Source: Oxytricha trifallax (taxonomy: Eukaryota > Ciliophora > Spirotrichea > Sporadotrichida > Oxytrichidae). Taken from it: 64,000 nucleotides of DNA. Below, in pieces: positions 22,431 to 34,934 of the stretch. The notes under the pieces were generated by a model. That model searched no databases. It had not been told where the DNA came from and saw nothing but the letters and a program-made list of their open reading frames with translations. How positions within the stretch are numbered: the stretch's first letter is position 1; every line of letters starts with the position of its first letter. The stretch is taken from positions 62,001-126,000 of the forward strand of contig ARYC01001110.1 in the NCBI GenBank assembly GCA_000711775.1, written 5' to 3'. The translations under genes and the position numbers were made by a program.

Positions 22431-23600
22431 TCATCTATAAACCTTAGTGACTCCATTGACTCTGTTTCTGCAAATAGGGCACATCTTACTCAAAGCTTAG
22501 CCAATAAAAGCCTTTACACAAGGATTACAAACACATTCATGGCCACATGGATAGAATATGGTATCCTTTCTGTTATCCATACAAATGATGCATCTTTCTG
22601 CTTCTAAAATCTCAGGAATTTGCAAAATTTAAATCTCATTAGGGTGTTTCTTCTCATTCCTGTAAGCTTCCTAAACATTAGGGATTATAAGTTCAAGTCT
22701 TTTGTGTTAAAGAAAGGCATTTGTAATTTGTTGAGCATTAACATTGTGAGAATTTTGAATAAGGTTCTCTCTTAATTGAATACTTTTATCATCTTTTTTT
22801 CATGTTTCAAGTTCGTCGCAGATCATGTTGAGAAGATACATAGAGCAACATCCCACTAGAAATTTTCCAAAAAATGGTAATGACATTATGAATAGTACCC
22901 ACGTATCACTCATTTGCTCATCTTTATCAGCCGTTTAAGAATTGGATCTACTGTCACAAGTGAGGAAAGTATCAATCATTAAATAGATATAATAGGAACC
23001 CAAGACCGAAGTACAAAAGAAAGCATGCATAAAATTATATGTAGTTTTTACTCTGAACACTCCATAAAGCCCAGAGAGGGAAAGTATTAAGGAGAAAATT
23101 ATCATCACTACAATTGGTCGGCTCTAAAATTATACATTAGATTAATACTTGAAATCTTTGGTTAGAATTGAAAGAATTTCGTATTAATTTTAAACTTACC
23201 CTTCTTTATACATATAAAGCCAAAGCAGCAAAACTAAATAAGATCTGCATGAATAAGTATATGATGGCTTAATTGCGACTATATCTGATATTTTCTGGAA
23301 TGGGCTTTGTCAAGAAATCTTTGTCGATAAAATGTTGCATGTAGATTTAATCCACTCTTACAGTCACAAATGTCATTCAAGGTCTGTAGCTTTGATTATA
23401 GAACTTTTTTAAAAAATAAATAATGCAAATTTAAAATTAATAATTGATCTCCCTAAAACTCCTCATCCTCAAGATCAGCTTGATAAGGTGTAGGGTAGTC
23501 ATTGAGAACTAATGGCTAATCCTTATTTCTGTTTTTCTAGGCATGATTTTAATTAAGTTTAAAATCATCAACTGTGGAAGCCGTCGTCTTAATTATTCAT
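22431..23600 (-). CDS. Membrane-anchored RING-HC E3 ubiquitin ligase candidate
   Basis: The C-terminal 50 residues form a C3HC4 RING: CIICMDNRKDTIFYPCGHEC, then CNPC and MCPICRNRV, ending VTKVYR-TGA at 22431-22433. RING-HC domains recruit an E2 enzyme and transfer ubiquitin. Upstream are several hydrophobic segments: AIIYLFMQILFSFAALALYV, VVMIIFSLILSLSGLYGVF, FFCTSVLGSYYIYLMI and WVLFIMSLPFFGKFLVG. This gives a multipass membrane protein with a cytosolic RING tail. One intron fits near 23140-23200. The codon at 22807-22809 is TGA in ELET-W-KKDDK. The N-terminus is acidic (DYPTPYQADLEDEEF). The start ATG at 23598-23600 needs one base removed from an A/T run to join the frame. Confidence 0.8.
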
Positions 23601-23862
23601 TTTATCTTATAAAGATTTAATTAATTAATTCCTAGACAATAAAATCCAATGTCTACCAGAAAACTATAAATGAAACATCACAAATTATGTATAGCTCAAT
23701 TGATATATTTTGTGAATTTCGAATATTAGTATTATTTGTAAAGCTAATATATGTTTTTCTTTAAGAATAGCTGAGATAAAAAGATAAAATTAAAAAAGCA
23801 ATTCTTATCAAATCAAACAATAATATATTTTTTAATTTATATTTACTGAAGAATAAAAGAAA

Positions 23863-26800
23863 ATGAAAGATTAAGATTAAAAGTCTCCAATGAAGAAGGA
23901 AGAGCCCAAAGAAGATTAGAAAAAAGTTCCCAGAAATTAGGCAGAGAAGGGTAAAAAAGAAGAATCTGATTAGCTTGATGTAAGTAAATAGATCTTTATA
24001 AAAATAGTTCATGCAAATATTTTGATGACTAAGTTAATATGAATTTACAAACTTATTATGAAACCTCTTTATCGTTAAGATTCATTTTTCTTATGATTAT
24101 TGACAATAACTTCTCTTAGAATAAGATGAAAGGAGGTGATTATAGATACAAATACATATTTTAGAAGCGAAAGATATTAAAGCTAAGGGAAAAGCCGGAG
24201 GATGTGGATTTCTAGCGATGGTTATCGAGGGAGAAAACCCACATCCAATGGTTGAAATAAATTATCTTAATCGTTTTTTCCATCAAATTTTCAAATTTTT
24301 TATGAATAGGATTCTTAATTAATGAATCTGCTATATGAGAAAGATTAAATATTTGAAAATCGAAAGAGAATTTATATTAAAAATTACTAACTAGAAATAG
24401 GTTGAAGTCCTGGGTCAAAAGAAAATGAAAAGTTATCAAAGTGCAACAAACAATCTAATTTTCAATGAATTGCTGTTCTTCGAGTTCAATAATTTGAAAC
24501 TTGACTATTTAGAAACTGGAATGATATAGGTATCACTCCTCGATCATGATTTTATAGGTGCTAACAACATGATAGGTTAAATTAACTGTTGATTTGACTT
24601 ACATTCACAAAATGAATAAAGATCATGAGCTCTATCGCATGTGAGTAGCTATGGTATATGCATAAGATGAAACTAAGGGCATTAACGCTTTTCTTAAAAT
24701 GTCCATTAATGTATTGGGACCAGGAGACAAGCCGCATGTGCATGATCCCTCTTAAGATTCGAAGGGTAGAAATGACAATGGAGCTTTAAAGTTGTTCACG
24801 CCTTGTCGTGTCAAGATGTCAGGTCACATTATAAAGTTTGGAATATTCAGGGCTGAACTTTTGGCTCCTTTAGACTTGATATAGAATAATGTTGGTCCAT
24901 ACTTCAAGATTTCATTTGCAGGTACTAAAGCAGAATAAAAGACAATGAATGATAATGGTAATCCAGAGTTTAATTAGGAGCTATCGCTATCATGCAAAAT
25001 TTCTTGTATAAATAGCAAGATTAAAATTGAAATATGTGATGATGACTTAACTTATGATAAGAGAGTAGGAACTCATTATATTAACTTCAAAGAAAAACAA
25101 GATAAAAGCTGTGGTCCCAGTGGGCCAATTTATATGGACCATAGTTAACCGAAGAGGGAGAGTAAGCTGAATTCATGGCTAAATTTGGAGATAAGGGTTC
25201 TACTTATAGAGAGGGAGATTCTTATATATTTTAGACTCATAACTAAGAAAATCCAAAGATTGAAACTAAAGACCTCAAGTTTATAATTAATTTTATCATT
25301 ACATAGATTATATTTAGTAATAGTTTCCCAAGCCATCCTAGTCCTAATGTGAGAGAAAGAGAATATAAATTTAAAGTTGCTCTTTATGAAGGAGTTGAAT
25401 TCCCAGATTATGAAAATTTTTGAGTTCATGCAACATGTGGTCCCTTCGAAACAGTCTCTAAAGTAGTAAAGAATGAAAATTCAAGAGCCATATGGAATCA
25501 TTTCGTAACTGAGCTAAAAATCAGAGCTCCAGAATAACCAGAGGATGTAAATGATGTCATTATTTATCTCCCTTGTGACGATAAACCAAGCTCCAGAGTA
25601 TGCTTTAAAGAATAAAGGCAGCTGATCTTCTTGATACTAAAGACAAGATATTTTAGATTGTAAGCTACCTTCTCGAAGACGACAAATCAATGGATAGACT
25701 AGATGATGAACAGTTTCTAGGCATTATTTTTGCAAGAATAAAGCTTTACTCAAAAGACATTGAGGACAGCCTCCCATAAGATTTATTAATGTCTCAGGAA
25801 AATTACATCGACTATCTTTTGCAAATTCATCTATATATGGGCAGAGATTTCCCACCCGCTAATGAGACAGGAGCTGCAGATCCTTTTGTGATAGCAAGAT
25901 GCCAAGGCAAAAAGACAAAATCAAGAGTTAAGTATGAAACCTTAAATCCTGGATTCTTTGAGACATTAGAATTGGTTTTTAGTTTGCTACCATTATAATT
26001 TTTTTTTAAATAAACTGATTTGAATTAATAAATTAATCAAATATATTAAAAAATGTAAAATGTCTGATCAGGACCCTCTGTGTCATTTATAATTAATGTA
26101 AGCTACATAAATCAATATAATATTTATTTAACAAGTGTTGCACCTGGTAAGACTGAAGGCTTTAACAGACTGGTAGTTCAAAAAGTCACTGAGAGAGGGG
26201 CACAGGAAGTCAATATTGGTGATGGAGACTATGGAGGTGAGAATGTCGATGTAGATAAAACGTTTTTTAATAGATTTAAATTTACTATTGCTACTATTAT
26301 AATTGATTAATTTTGTAATTCGCTTTATTTTCTATAAAAAATATCATGATTTAATGACAAAGATGTAAGTTTAACCACTATATTAAATTTTGTTTTAGTA
26401 CCCAAAAGCAGGAATCTTACTGCTTATTTATGATGAAGATCAAGATTTCTTTGGAGAGAAGAAAGATTTGTTTGGTAGAGTTTGGATTGACTTAGAAAAG
26501 AAAACTTCCTAAATTGATGTCCAGTTGATCAAAAAATGAGAACAGTGATTACCCATAAAGACCCAGAATGGCAGGATTTGATATTTGATGCAACTGGCTC
26601 TAAAGAAGGATTGATCCTTGTTGGCTATGATATCATACCTCTTCACGAAAGATAATATGTAAGTTAGTATATCATTCAATCAATAACTCTCAACTTAGTT
26701 TCCTGTGAGTAAAATAAATATTATGCCTAGGACTGTACCGGGTGTTCCCTCAAAAGCCTTAATTGGTATTAGAGAAATTATTCCATCCATAAATCTATTG

Positions 26801-28612
26801 CCAGTTAAAAAGATTTATTGTAAATTTGATATATCTGGAGACAGAGCCAGTAATTTCAAATAAGCATGCTGTTATAGGAGGCGCATATTAATTATGCTTT
26901 ACTTTTTTAAAAATATTTTAGCATGCAACTTGCTAGAAGTTATCTCACTTGATATTGACGTACCTACTTATCTTGAATACTCACATTTAAATTATAATAA
27001 TTCTTTAGCTTTTAATTGTAAAAATTTATGAAATCACCAGTACTTACAGTTTATGCTTATGACCATGTCATGGGTTTAATTGGAAGCAGACTTCTCGGAG
27101 TTGCAAACATCCCTCTAGAGAAATTCTGTGGGAAAGTCTTAAAGAATTTGAAATAGTCAACTGATGCCTTTACTTCTAGGACTAACAAGATCCCTAAAAC
27201 ATTTACTTTTTTACATTAAATTTTCAGTTTTTAACAGATAAAAGCAGTACTGCATTGAAACTGAACGACATCAAACTTCTAGATAAATTCAAAGGTGGCT
27301 ACTGATCAATTAGAAGCGATTAAGTCAACACAGATGAAGGTTAGGCCAAAGACCCAAACCCTCACTTATTTGAGTAGAACATTCACAAGAACCGATTGTC
27401 ACTCTCCAAGCCAAAAACTACAATGAGTGTGCAGAGAAAACAAGAAAAGGAAGATGATGAAGAGGAGCAAAATTTGCTCAAGTCAGATAAGAAAAAGAAA
27501 CACGTAGAAGAATACAAAAAGAAAGTTGAAGAAGATCAGAGAGCTATAGAGGAAGAAAAGCTGAAGAAACTTGATGAAAGCAAAGAAAATATTGAGCTAG
27601 TCAAAAAGAGATCAAATTAATATATGAACTATCACTGTGTAATCTATATTCAGTTTTATTGGATTTTAGATGCTGGCAAAAACAAGAAAGCTAAGTTTAT
27701 GGAATCCCAAGAGGATTATGACTTGCAGCCTGATGAGAAAATAGATGAGACTCCTGAGTTGTTAGTTGAGAGAGAAACAGTACACGATGAACTGGATAAT
27801 ACAATGTGAGAGCTAGCATTTGACGTTCATAAGATAAAGCGAGGGTAAACTAAAGGTAAAGCAAACTTCATGTAAAAAACTGTCCAAAACACTCTGGAAA
27901 CTACTGGACTTTTCAAGAACATCATTAAGATCAAGGATAAGTCTCAATAGAAAGCTGAAATCGACAAGAGGTTCCAAGAATAAAGTCTAAATCAAATGTA
28001 TTCTAGCATTTTATTTGCTAAAATTAGTTTTATTAAATGATTATACATCACACCTAAGAAGTAAGATTTAATTTATTAGAGTAGGATGATTTAGTTTAAT
28101 TACCCGTTTGTATATATTAAAAGGAAAGTACTTAACACCAAAGGATTCGACCACAAGTGACCCCTATCTCATCATCAAGCTGGGCCAAACTACAAATCTT
28201 TGAGACCTAAGACTTACAACCCTGGTTTCTATACTTCATGATATAACATGTTCCTTACCTGGTCCATCTACACTTGCTATTGAGTGCTGGGATTACGATG
28301 GTTTCAATTTCCCAGATTTAATTATCTTTAAATATCAGATGCCATTAAATTAATGCTATTTAAAGATCTGATAGGTGCTACAAAGATTGATTTGGAAGAC
28401 AGATTCTTTATCAAGGAATGGAAATAAAAATACCCTGGTAAAAAACCAATTGAAGAACGCACTCTGTTCGTACCCAAATCTGCAGCACCACAGGGAGTTA
28501 TTTGATGTTGGTTGGAGATATTAGAACCGAAGGATGCACAGAGTGCACCAAGGTATGATGTCAGGCCACCTCCTTAAGAAGAGTACGAGCTCAGAGTTGT
28601 TGTGTGGGAAAC
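23863..28612 (+). CDS. Ferlin, N-terminal part (multiple C2 domains)
   Basis: Ferlins are large tail-anchored C2-domain proteins in Ca2+-dependent membrane fusion. The first exon (MKDQDQKSPMKKEEPKED) starts at 23863. C2 segments follow: IQIHILEAKDIKAKGKAG (about 24150), FGIFRAELLAPLDLIQNN (24840), FKVALYEGVEFPDYENF (25370), LQIHLYMGRDFPPAN with ADPFVIARCQGKK (25810-25925), then SDPYLIIKLGQTT (28160). Ferlin-typical links are INVLGPGDKPHVHD and GATKIDLEDRFFIKEW. Lysine/glutamate-rich coiled regions lie at 27380-27600. Five in-frame TGAs read as Trp (24642, 25421, 27303, 27807, 28503). A 50-bp insert at 28314-28367 and several single-base breaks interrupt it. The reading stops being ferlin-like after ELRVVVWET at 28612 and resumes at 38647. 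Confidence 0.85.
28314..28367 (+). repeat. 50-bp direct-repeat-flanked insert in the ferlin gene (IES-like)
   Basis: AGAT occurs at 28314-28317 and again at 28364-28367. Removing 50 bp joins GFNFPD to LIGATKIDLEDRF, which matches the usual ferlin W-D-x-D ... D-L-I-G-x-T-x-I-D-L-E pattern and corrects the frame. There are no GT-AG ends. The repeat is short, so the evidence is mainly the frame and the conserved motif. Confidence 0.6.
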
Positions 28613-28774
28613 TATAATTTATTAATTATACAGATATAAGTTATAAAATTATTATTCAATAATTCCATTTCATTGATAAGATTATATTAAACAACAATTA
28701 TAAATAATTAACAACTAATTTATAAACCTTCTTTCTAAAATTAAATTTGATTATTTAAGAAAAATTATATTAAA

Positions 28775-31700
28775 ATGTCTACTTTTGCTCTCTAACTAGC
28801 CAACGACAAATCTAAAATCAGAAATCTGTCATTCAAGCCACTAGTTAAGAATCATTTGAGAACGGCTTATCAACCGTACAACCTAAAATAATAAATTACA
28901 ATCCGGTTTTGTTCTAGTAAACTGAGATATCTCAGTCATATGCTACTTTGCAAACTATCACTGATCAAAATATGATTAGTGATATTATATTAATATAAAG
29001 TTTATATCAAAATGAAATTTTTGTAAATTTCTACAATTATAATAAGGGTATTAATTATTTGATAATTGTTTACAATTAATATAGAATTGAGAATAAATTT
29101 GGTAAGACCATCATGACTTTATTTTTATGAATCGAGAACATATAAACATTGTAAACCTATCCAATTATTTATTATTCAACTATCACTTATACCTGCATCT
29201 CAAAACATATATTTTATTATATTATGTAGTAGAGTAATTTTGTATAAATTATAATTAGTCTAAGTTAATTATTACTTAATTATCAATTTTTTAATTTTTT
29301 CCCACGATACTAGAAATGAAAATGACTTGAATAATCATTTGTTTTAGCAATGCGATTAAGTAATGAAACCAGGCTAAATATTTACTATACATTAATTCAC
29401 AAATACTGAGGATGAGAATTACATGTGCATGAGTACGTAGAAAATAATTTAGATTTAATTAACATTTTATAGGTGTCTCAGATGAATATTTAGATACTAA
29501 TGAGGAGCAGGAAGATGAAGATGATGAAAAACAAATAGAAGAAATCAATTTTCAGTAATTTCATAATAATTCAAACAGTTTGACTCATAATCTTAAAGCT
29601 CTATCAATACAGGCACAAATAAAGCTGGCAGTTCACAGCTTAAATTCTATGACTAACTCTTGATATCGTACTATAAACTGCTCTAAAGAATGATCATTGT
29701 TTATAAGGAACTACCATAATTAACATAAATGATTAATTAACTACTAAAAGCCTATCATAAGATCAATAAGAGCATTAGTTTCTAAATTTAAAGCAAAACA
29801 CTAAAAATGCATCAGAAACATTCAATACCTAAGAAGAAAGTAAATTTGAATTATCAAGTTTGTTGAAAGAAGTAAATTTCAATAAAACTGGTCTCATAAG
29901 CTAAAGAATTAACTCTTCATTTCATGAATTCATCTAGTAAAGCCAAAAACAAAAGTCTCAATCGCATAGAAATGCAGCGTTGATATATCTTTAGGAAAAC
30001 AATAAAAAAAATTTCATTCAGTTCACAAATAAAAAGTCAAATAATTCAGACAATAATAAGCTCAAAATTAACTAAAGCAAATTGGAGGAATATGTAACTG
30101 ATAAAGGCAGCTAAGACAACATCATAAACTGTAATATTAGTGGTATTTATATACGTGAAAAATACTTAAAGGACTAACCCCTTAAATTACACATAAACAA
30201 ATTCAAAAACGACTCCAACATAGATTTTAACAATTCAAAAATAGGATTTCATTAAAGATATCACAGTCTAAATGGTAATCTAAGCGACACCTAAACATCA
30301 AGCAGTACAAAGATAATTTATAGATTGAGCTTTTTAGCAAATAAAGTTTGGGAAATTTTGTAGAAAGAGATCTAGGCGGTACAAAGAGTGTCAATAGTAA
30401 TAGAAATGATACTAGTCCAAGGTCTGCGCTCCATTAATCTTAGAAAATTCATGATAATTCAATTAACAGAGATAAAATAGTGGCTAATGCATAAAAGTTA
30501 TCTTAAAGTTTAATTTAACACAGTAAAAACAGTCGAGCTTCGAAAGAACAATAGCACATTCAGAAAAGCGGCTCATTAGACTACAAGTTATAAAGTGAAT
30601 CAAGCCTTTAAACTTATGGTAAATACTAAGGGGATTGCAGATAAATGTTGAAGAATACGGCTCAGGCTTTAAGAATTGTATCAGGCAAACGAAATTATTT
30701 TTGATGAGGAAGTTCTAGCTGAGGCATTATTTTTATTATATGAGGGTTTTACAACTTTAAACTGCCCATTTAGTAGAAAACCAGCGACTTTAAGCAAAGA
30801 TAATATTTAGAAGTTTGCCAAGGAAGAAAAAGATAACCAGAAGGAATAACTTATGTAACAAATCGAAGGACTTTTTAACAATAAAATGCAAAGTGAAATC
30901 ACTAAGCTGAGAGACTAAATAAACCAACTAGAGGGTTTAATAGAAAACAAGCAAAGTTTACTCTAGTAAATGATCGATAAACAGTTTGAAAATAAATTTT
31001 CTGTAACTAAAGATAGTCAGCAGACTAATTAAGCATTATCTTAATCTGCAAACAGAAAAAGCCAAACTTATCTATTTAAAAGCTAACAGCAAAGCACGAG
31101 TTCTGGCAATATCCCAAAAAATGTGGAATTAATAGTTACTCAAAATAAATCTCAAGAAAACATAAAGTGTAATTTGTAACCCTCAACTTAAAACTCTATG
31201 ATTTCTTAATTTTGCAGATCTTTGAAGTCTGAAAGAACAAAATCTAGGAAAATGTTTAAGTCGGAAGGCAATATTCAAATTAACACAACAAGAGAGCAAT
31301 AGTAATATAATCAGTTGAAGTCTTTGAGATTCTCCAATACTAGTCTTATTTCAGATCTAAGCCAGTATAACGTCTCTTGTAGTAAAACTTAATCACCAAA
31401 ATTTATTCAAAAAGATAAAGAAAGCACTTATTCTTGGGTAGTTAAAAGTTAAGGGAAAGAGAACAAAATAAAAAATACTACTAACTTTGACAGCACTCTC
31501 ATCGTGGTTGAAAAAACTGACAGAGTTCTAAAAAATAAAATTTTTTCTTAACTGTTTAAAACTGAAAAGTCTAAGGTATAATCAAAATCAAATAAAGAAA
31601 ATTAAAGCTAAAGATCTCAACAGCCAAGGACAACCAATTTCAACATTTTACCCTGTTCACAGTTATAAAATTAAGTTAAAAAGTCACTTCTCACAAATAG

Positions 31701-31905
31701 TAATACTAACTCTACCTAGAGTTAGTTGTAATAACAAACACAAATAAATTAAGATTAGAATAGTAAGTTGAAAAATAACTCTTCAATTTCTAGGCGATAG
31801 AGCATTAAAAAAATCAAGATATAAAATCAATATACTTTTAAGTATAGATTTCCAACAAATAAACTGAATTTAAAATCTGGAATGAACCTCAAAATATATA
31901 AGTGA
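28775..31905 (+). CDS. Unrecognised large Q/N/S-rich protein in the 10-kb insertion
   Basis: The start ATG at 28775 gives MSTFALQLANDKSKIRNLSF. After interrupted stretches (28860-29470), an acidic exon DEYLDTNEEQEDEDDEKQ begins near 29475. It is followed by long low-complexity regions rich in Ser, Asn, Gln and Lys. A better-formed region near 30680-30960 reads YQANEIIFDEEVLAEALFL, then CPFSRKPATLSKDNIQKFAK and a coiled coil (EITKLRDQINQLEGLIENK). The C-terminus is basic and Gln/Ser-rich and ends KIYK-TGA at 31903-31905. Codon use matches the host genes, with TAA/TAG as Gln. No domain is recognised. The coiled coil suggests a structural role. Confidence 0.5.
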
Positions 31906-32303
31906 TAGTCTTGAGTATTATTTAATTAAATATTTTAAACAACCTAAACTATTAGTTACTTTTAAACATACTATATAGAGAATTCTCTTTTTGATTGAAA
32001 TATAATTTATAATATTGAAAATCAAAATTAATATTCTATCTAATTTACTTGAATAATACTTATAAATTTATAAAATCATTATTAATAGATATTAAATCAT
32101 TTCGAAATGTAGTGAATTAATTAATTTATGAAATATTCATTAAATAATAGATAATTTAACCATTATAAACGATTTAGAATACTAACTTATATTGTAATTT
32201 AAACATGAACTGTAGTATCTCTAATCTTATTTTCATGCTTAAAATTATAAAACAAATTGAGTTTACCTATAATTGATATTTTATACAGCAAATTTATTTG
32301 AAT
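31906..32303. other. AT-rich spacer between convergent genes
   Basis: About 400 bp between two convergent gene ends. Almost pure A/T, with no protein-like frame or repeat seen. Confidence 0.5.
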
Positions 32304-34356
32304 TCAATTTATCATACTCCTAAAATAAAAACCCAAAAGGCAATTTATTAACTTTAATTGGGTTTCTATTAATAATATAGACAATTAAAACATTCTATTT
32401 AGGGCTTCAAATAAGAAAGAAACCTACTCTCCTTCAAATATAAGCTTTATATTAAATTCAATAATTTCTAAGTAATAATAATGATATCTTTGTGTACTTG
32501 GCTACCTTTTTAGTTGTTTAATCATATTTAATCTCATAACTCTATAATTTTCCCATTCATTAATACATATTTCTTGTTCCTATATTATTATCGTTAAATC
32601 AGGTATCTTTGAATATTTCTCATTATTGAGGTATCTAAAATTAATATCAAATAATATTTACTTCTACTTCTTTGAAAAGCATAGTAAAGGAAATCCCTTC
32701 TGGCATCTTACCTTGAAATAATTTATGAACGTGTTCAATGGTATTGAATAAAAATGTTTCTTCAAGTTGCTAGTGATACCCTAACTCAATTTGTTTTAAA
32801 ATTTTTGTATTTGAAATAGGCGAAGAATTCTAAGAATTCAGTTTCTTTGAAGAGTTTTGATTTCTTTATAAGAACCTACTAGATTTGAATTTTCTCTTTC
32901 ATTTTGGCAACAGCTTGTAAATTAATATCTAACATTGTTTTACTAACTCATTTAAGAGTTTGAATCATATTTTTGAAAGCTTGGTTACCCATAATTTATC
33001 TAAGATGATTAATTAAAATCTCTGGAAGTATTTAAGTGGTGGTTGTACTAGAATTGATAGTGCTTAAAGCTTTTTCTATTTTATGAAATTGCATTATTCT
33101 TACTCACATTATTGGCAGTCATTTATTGATTATATTTAGATTAATTTGATTGTTAGTCATAAGCTGGGCTTTTGAGGAGTTTTAATAACAAATAATTAAC
33201 AATAAACAATAATAATCTTTATGGAGAAATAACTTTTGAAGAAATGTGACTTCTAAAATCTCTGAACCTTGGTAAAAACAAATAATGAGGAATAATTTTT
33301 GGTTCTTGATTGAGCTTATGAATATATTTCCCAGTATTGTAGGAATACATTTGATTTGGGAAAACTAATTATAAATTAATATATTAATAATTATAATTCG
33401 TGGCAGTTAACTTTCTGGAAACCTAGACAATATGGTACTTGGTCGATAGAGAATTCAATATTTGCTGGACTTTACTATTGGCTGTACCCCTCTATCTTAT
33501 TCCTAGAGCGAGATAACTTGAATTTAACTTTTGGTGATTTGTTTAGTTGATTTTAATGCCAAAATTAATGTCGAGTTAACTCATTCTATGAATTCGATAG
33601 AGGAGTACCGCAAATAGTAAAGTCCAGCTAATATTGAATTCTCTAACTAACAAGTACCATATTATCTAGGTTTCCTGAAAGTTAACTGCCACAAATTATA
33701 ATTATTTTAATTTAATTTATTTTATAATTTCCCAAATCAAAAGTATTCCTACAATATCAAAAGGTGGGCTAAAAATATCATTTTGATGTTCTTAAAATGA
33801 GGGCAATCTTCCTTGTCGATCCTAACTCATTGATGAATAACTTCTACTGCTGGAATCATAAAAAACAAAATTTGTTTAAATTAAATCATTATTATGATTC
33901 AAGCCAAAGCTAGGATTAAAAGCAAAGCCATTTGACATAGCAGAGTAATCAGAATACTATAAAATATATAAGGAAAAATTATAAATACCTCAGAATGGTC
34001 ATCTCTGAATTTTTCTGATTAAACCTCAGATCTAATATCATTCAAGATGAATTAAGTTCTTTTTTAAAGCTATATTTGTGAATATCTAGTTTTCCCCATT
34101 TTACTTAAGTTCTCTATCTATCGAAAATTTTATAAATTTTTATAGACTTAAATCTGGTTACTCTTTCATTGAATTAGAATCATAAAGCAAATCATTATCA
34201 ATTGGCATAATTTTAGATAGTAATTGAATTTTTTCTTGGTTCAAAAACTTAAGCCTAATTGTGAACATCATTAAAGAACCAATTCTTACATTTTCTCTTT
34301 ACTTTGCTCTATACAACCCTTATATTTCTATTAAGAAATCTTCAATGATTCCCTCC
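32304..34356 (-). CDS. Unrecognised helical protein in the 10-kb insertion
   Basis: The start ATG at 34354-34356 gives MEGIIEDFLIEIQGLYRAKQ, then a GT-AG intron of about 35 bp. Further stretches are DNDLLYDSNSMKEQPDLSL near 34190 and, beyond the foldback repeat, MQFHKIEKALSTINSSTTTT at about 33095. After these come LQAVAKMKEKIQIQQVLIKK, LFKETEFLEFFAYFKY, QQLEETFLFNTIEHVHKLFQ and MPEGISFTMLFKEVE. After an intron at about 32643-32670 comes YLNNEKYSKIPDLTIIIQEQ through LFEALNRMFQLSILLIETQ, ending TGA at 32304-32306. The protein is predicted to be mostly alpha-helical and soluble. The family is unknown. The foldback at 33336-33755 may sit in an intron or separate two genes. Confidence 0.5.
33336..33755. 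repeat. 420-bp foldback (MITE-like inverted repeat)
   Basis: The two halves are inverted copies of each other along about 190 bp. The left half holds ATTGTAGGAATAC, GGCAGTTAACTTTC, GAAACCTAGA and GGACTTTACTATT; the right half holds their complements in reverse order. The arms differ by roughly one base in ten. No open frame was found inside, and no convincing target duplication at the outer ends. It fits a miniature inverted-repeat element. Confidence 0.75.
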
Positions 34357-34934
34357 ATAATCATCAAATTATTTGGATCCTAAAATAAGTATAAATAAGA
34401 TATTGTTAAATTTTATTATAATTTATTTTACCTCATCTTCGTTTAATCTTGTTTCCAACAGAATAAATACTAAAATAGATATCAGCAAGGGGATTGTTTT
34501 GATCTTAGATCTGTATTTCAATGATCTGTTCTTAACAGCGTTCATAAGTTTTACTATTTTGGAATTAACTAAACCGATATCATCCTCTATATTTGAAAAA
34601 TTTGAGTTGTTTTGATGTTATTGATAAAGGGGTTCTTCAAAACCATCATTGAAGTTCTAATTGTGAAAAGTTTTAGTTTTAGCAACGCAATATCTTGAGT
34701 GAGAGTCATCCTCTTAAAAACGCACACATTCATAACAATTAGCACATAGTACATCGAGGTAAGATGGGTTTGTTGTGAGATAAATGAAAGGGGACTCATC
34801 TTGCTCAAATTTAGGGTTCGCTCTATGATATTAGAAACTTCTCACACCTACAGAACTCACCTAATTTTAAGATCGTATGCTTTTCATATTTGACCAACTT
34901 GTTTTAGAGCTCTTGTTGTCCTTTAAATCGATGC

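Noticed and set aside
23761-24012. Hydrophobic minus-strand frame
   Set aside because: It is the complement of the Lys/Glu-rich first exon of the ferlin gene.
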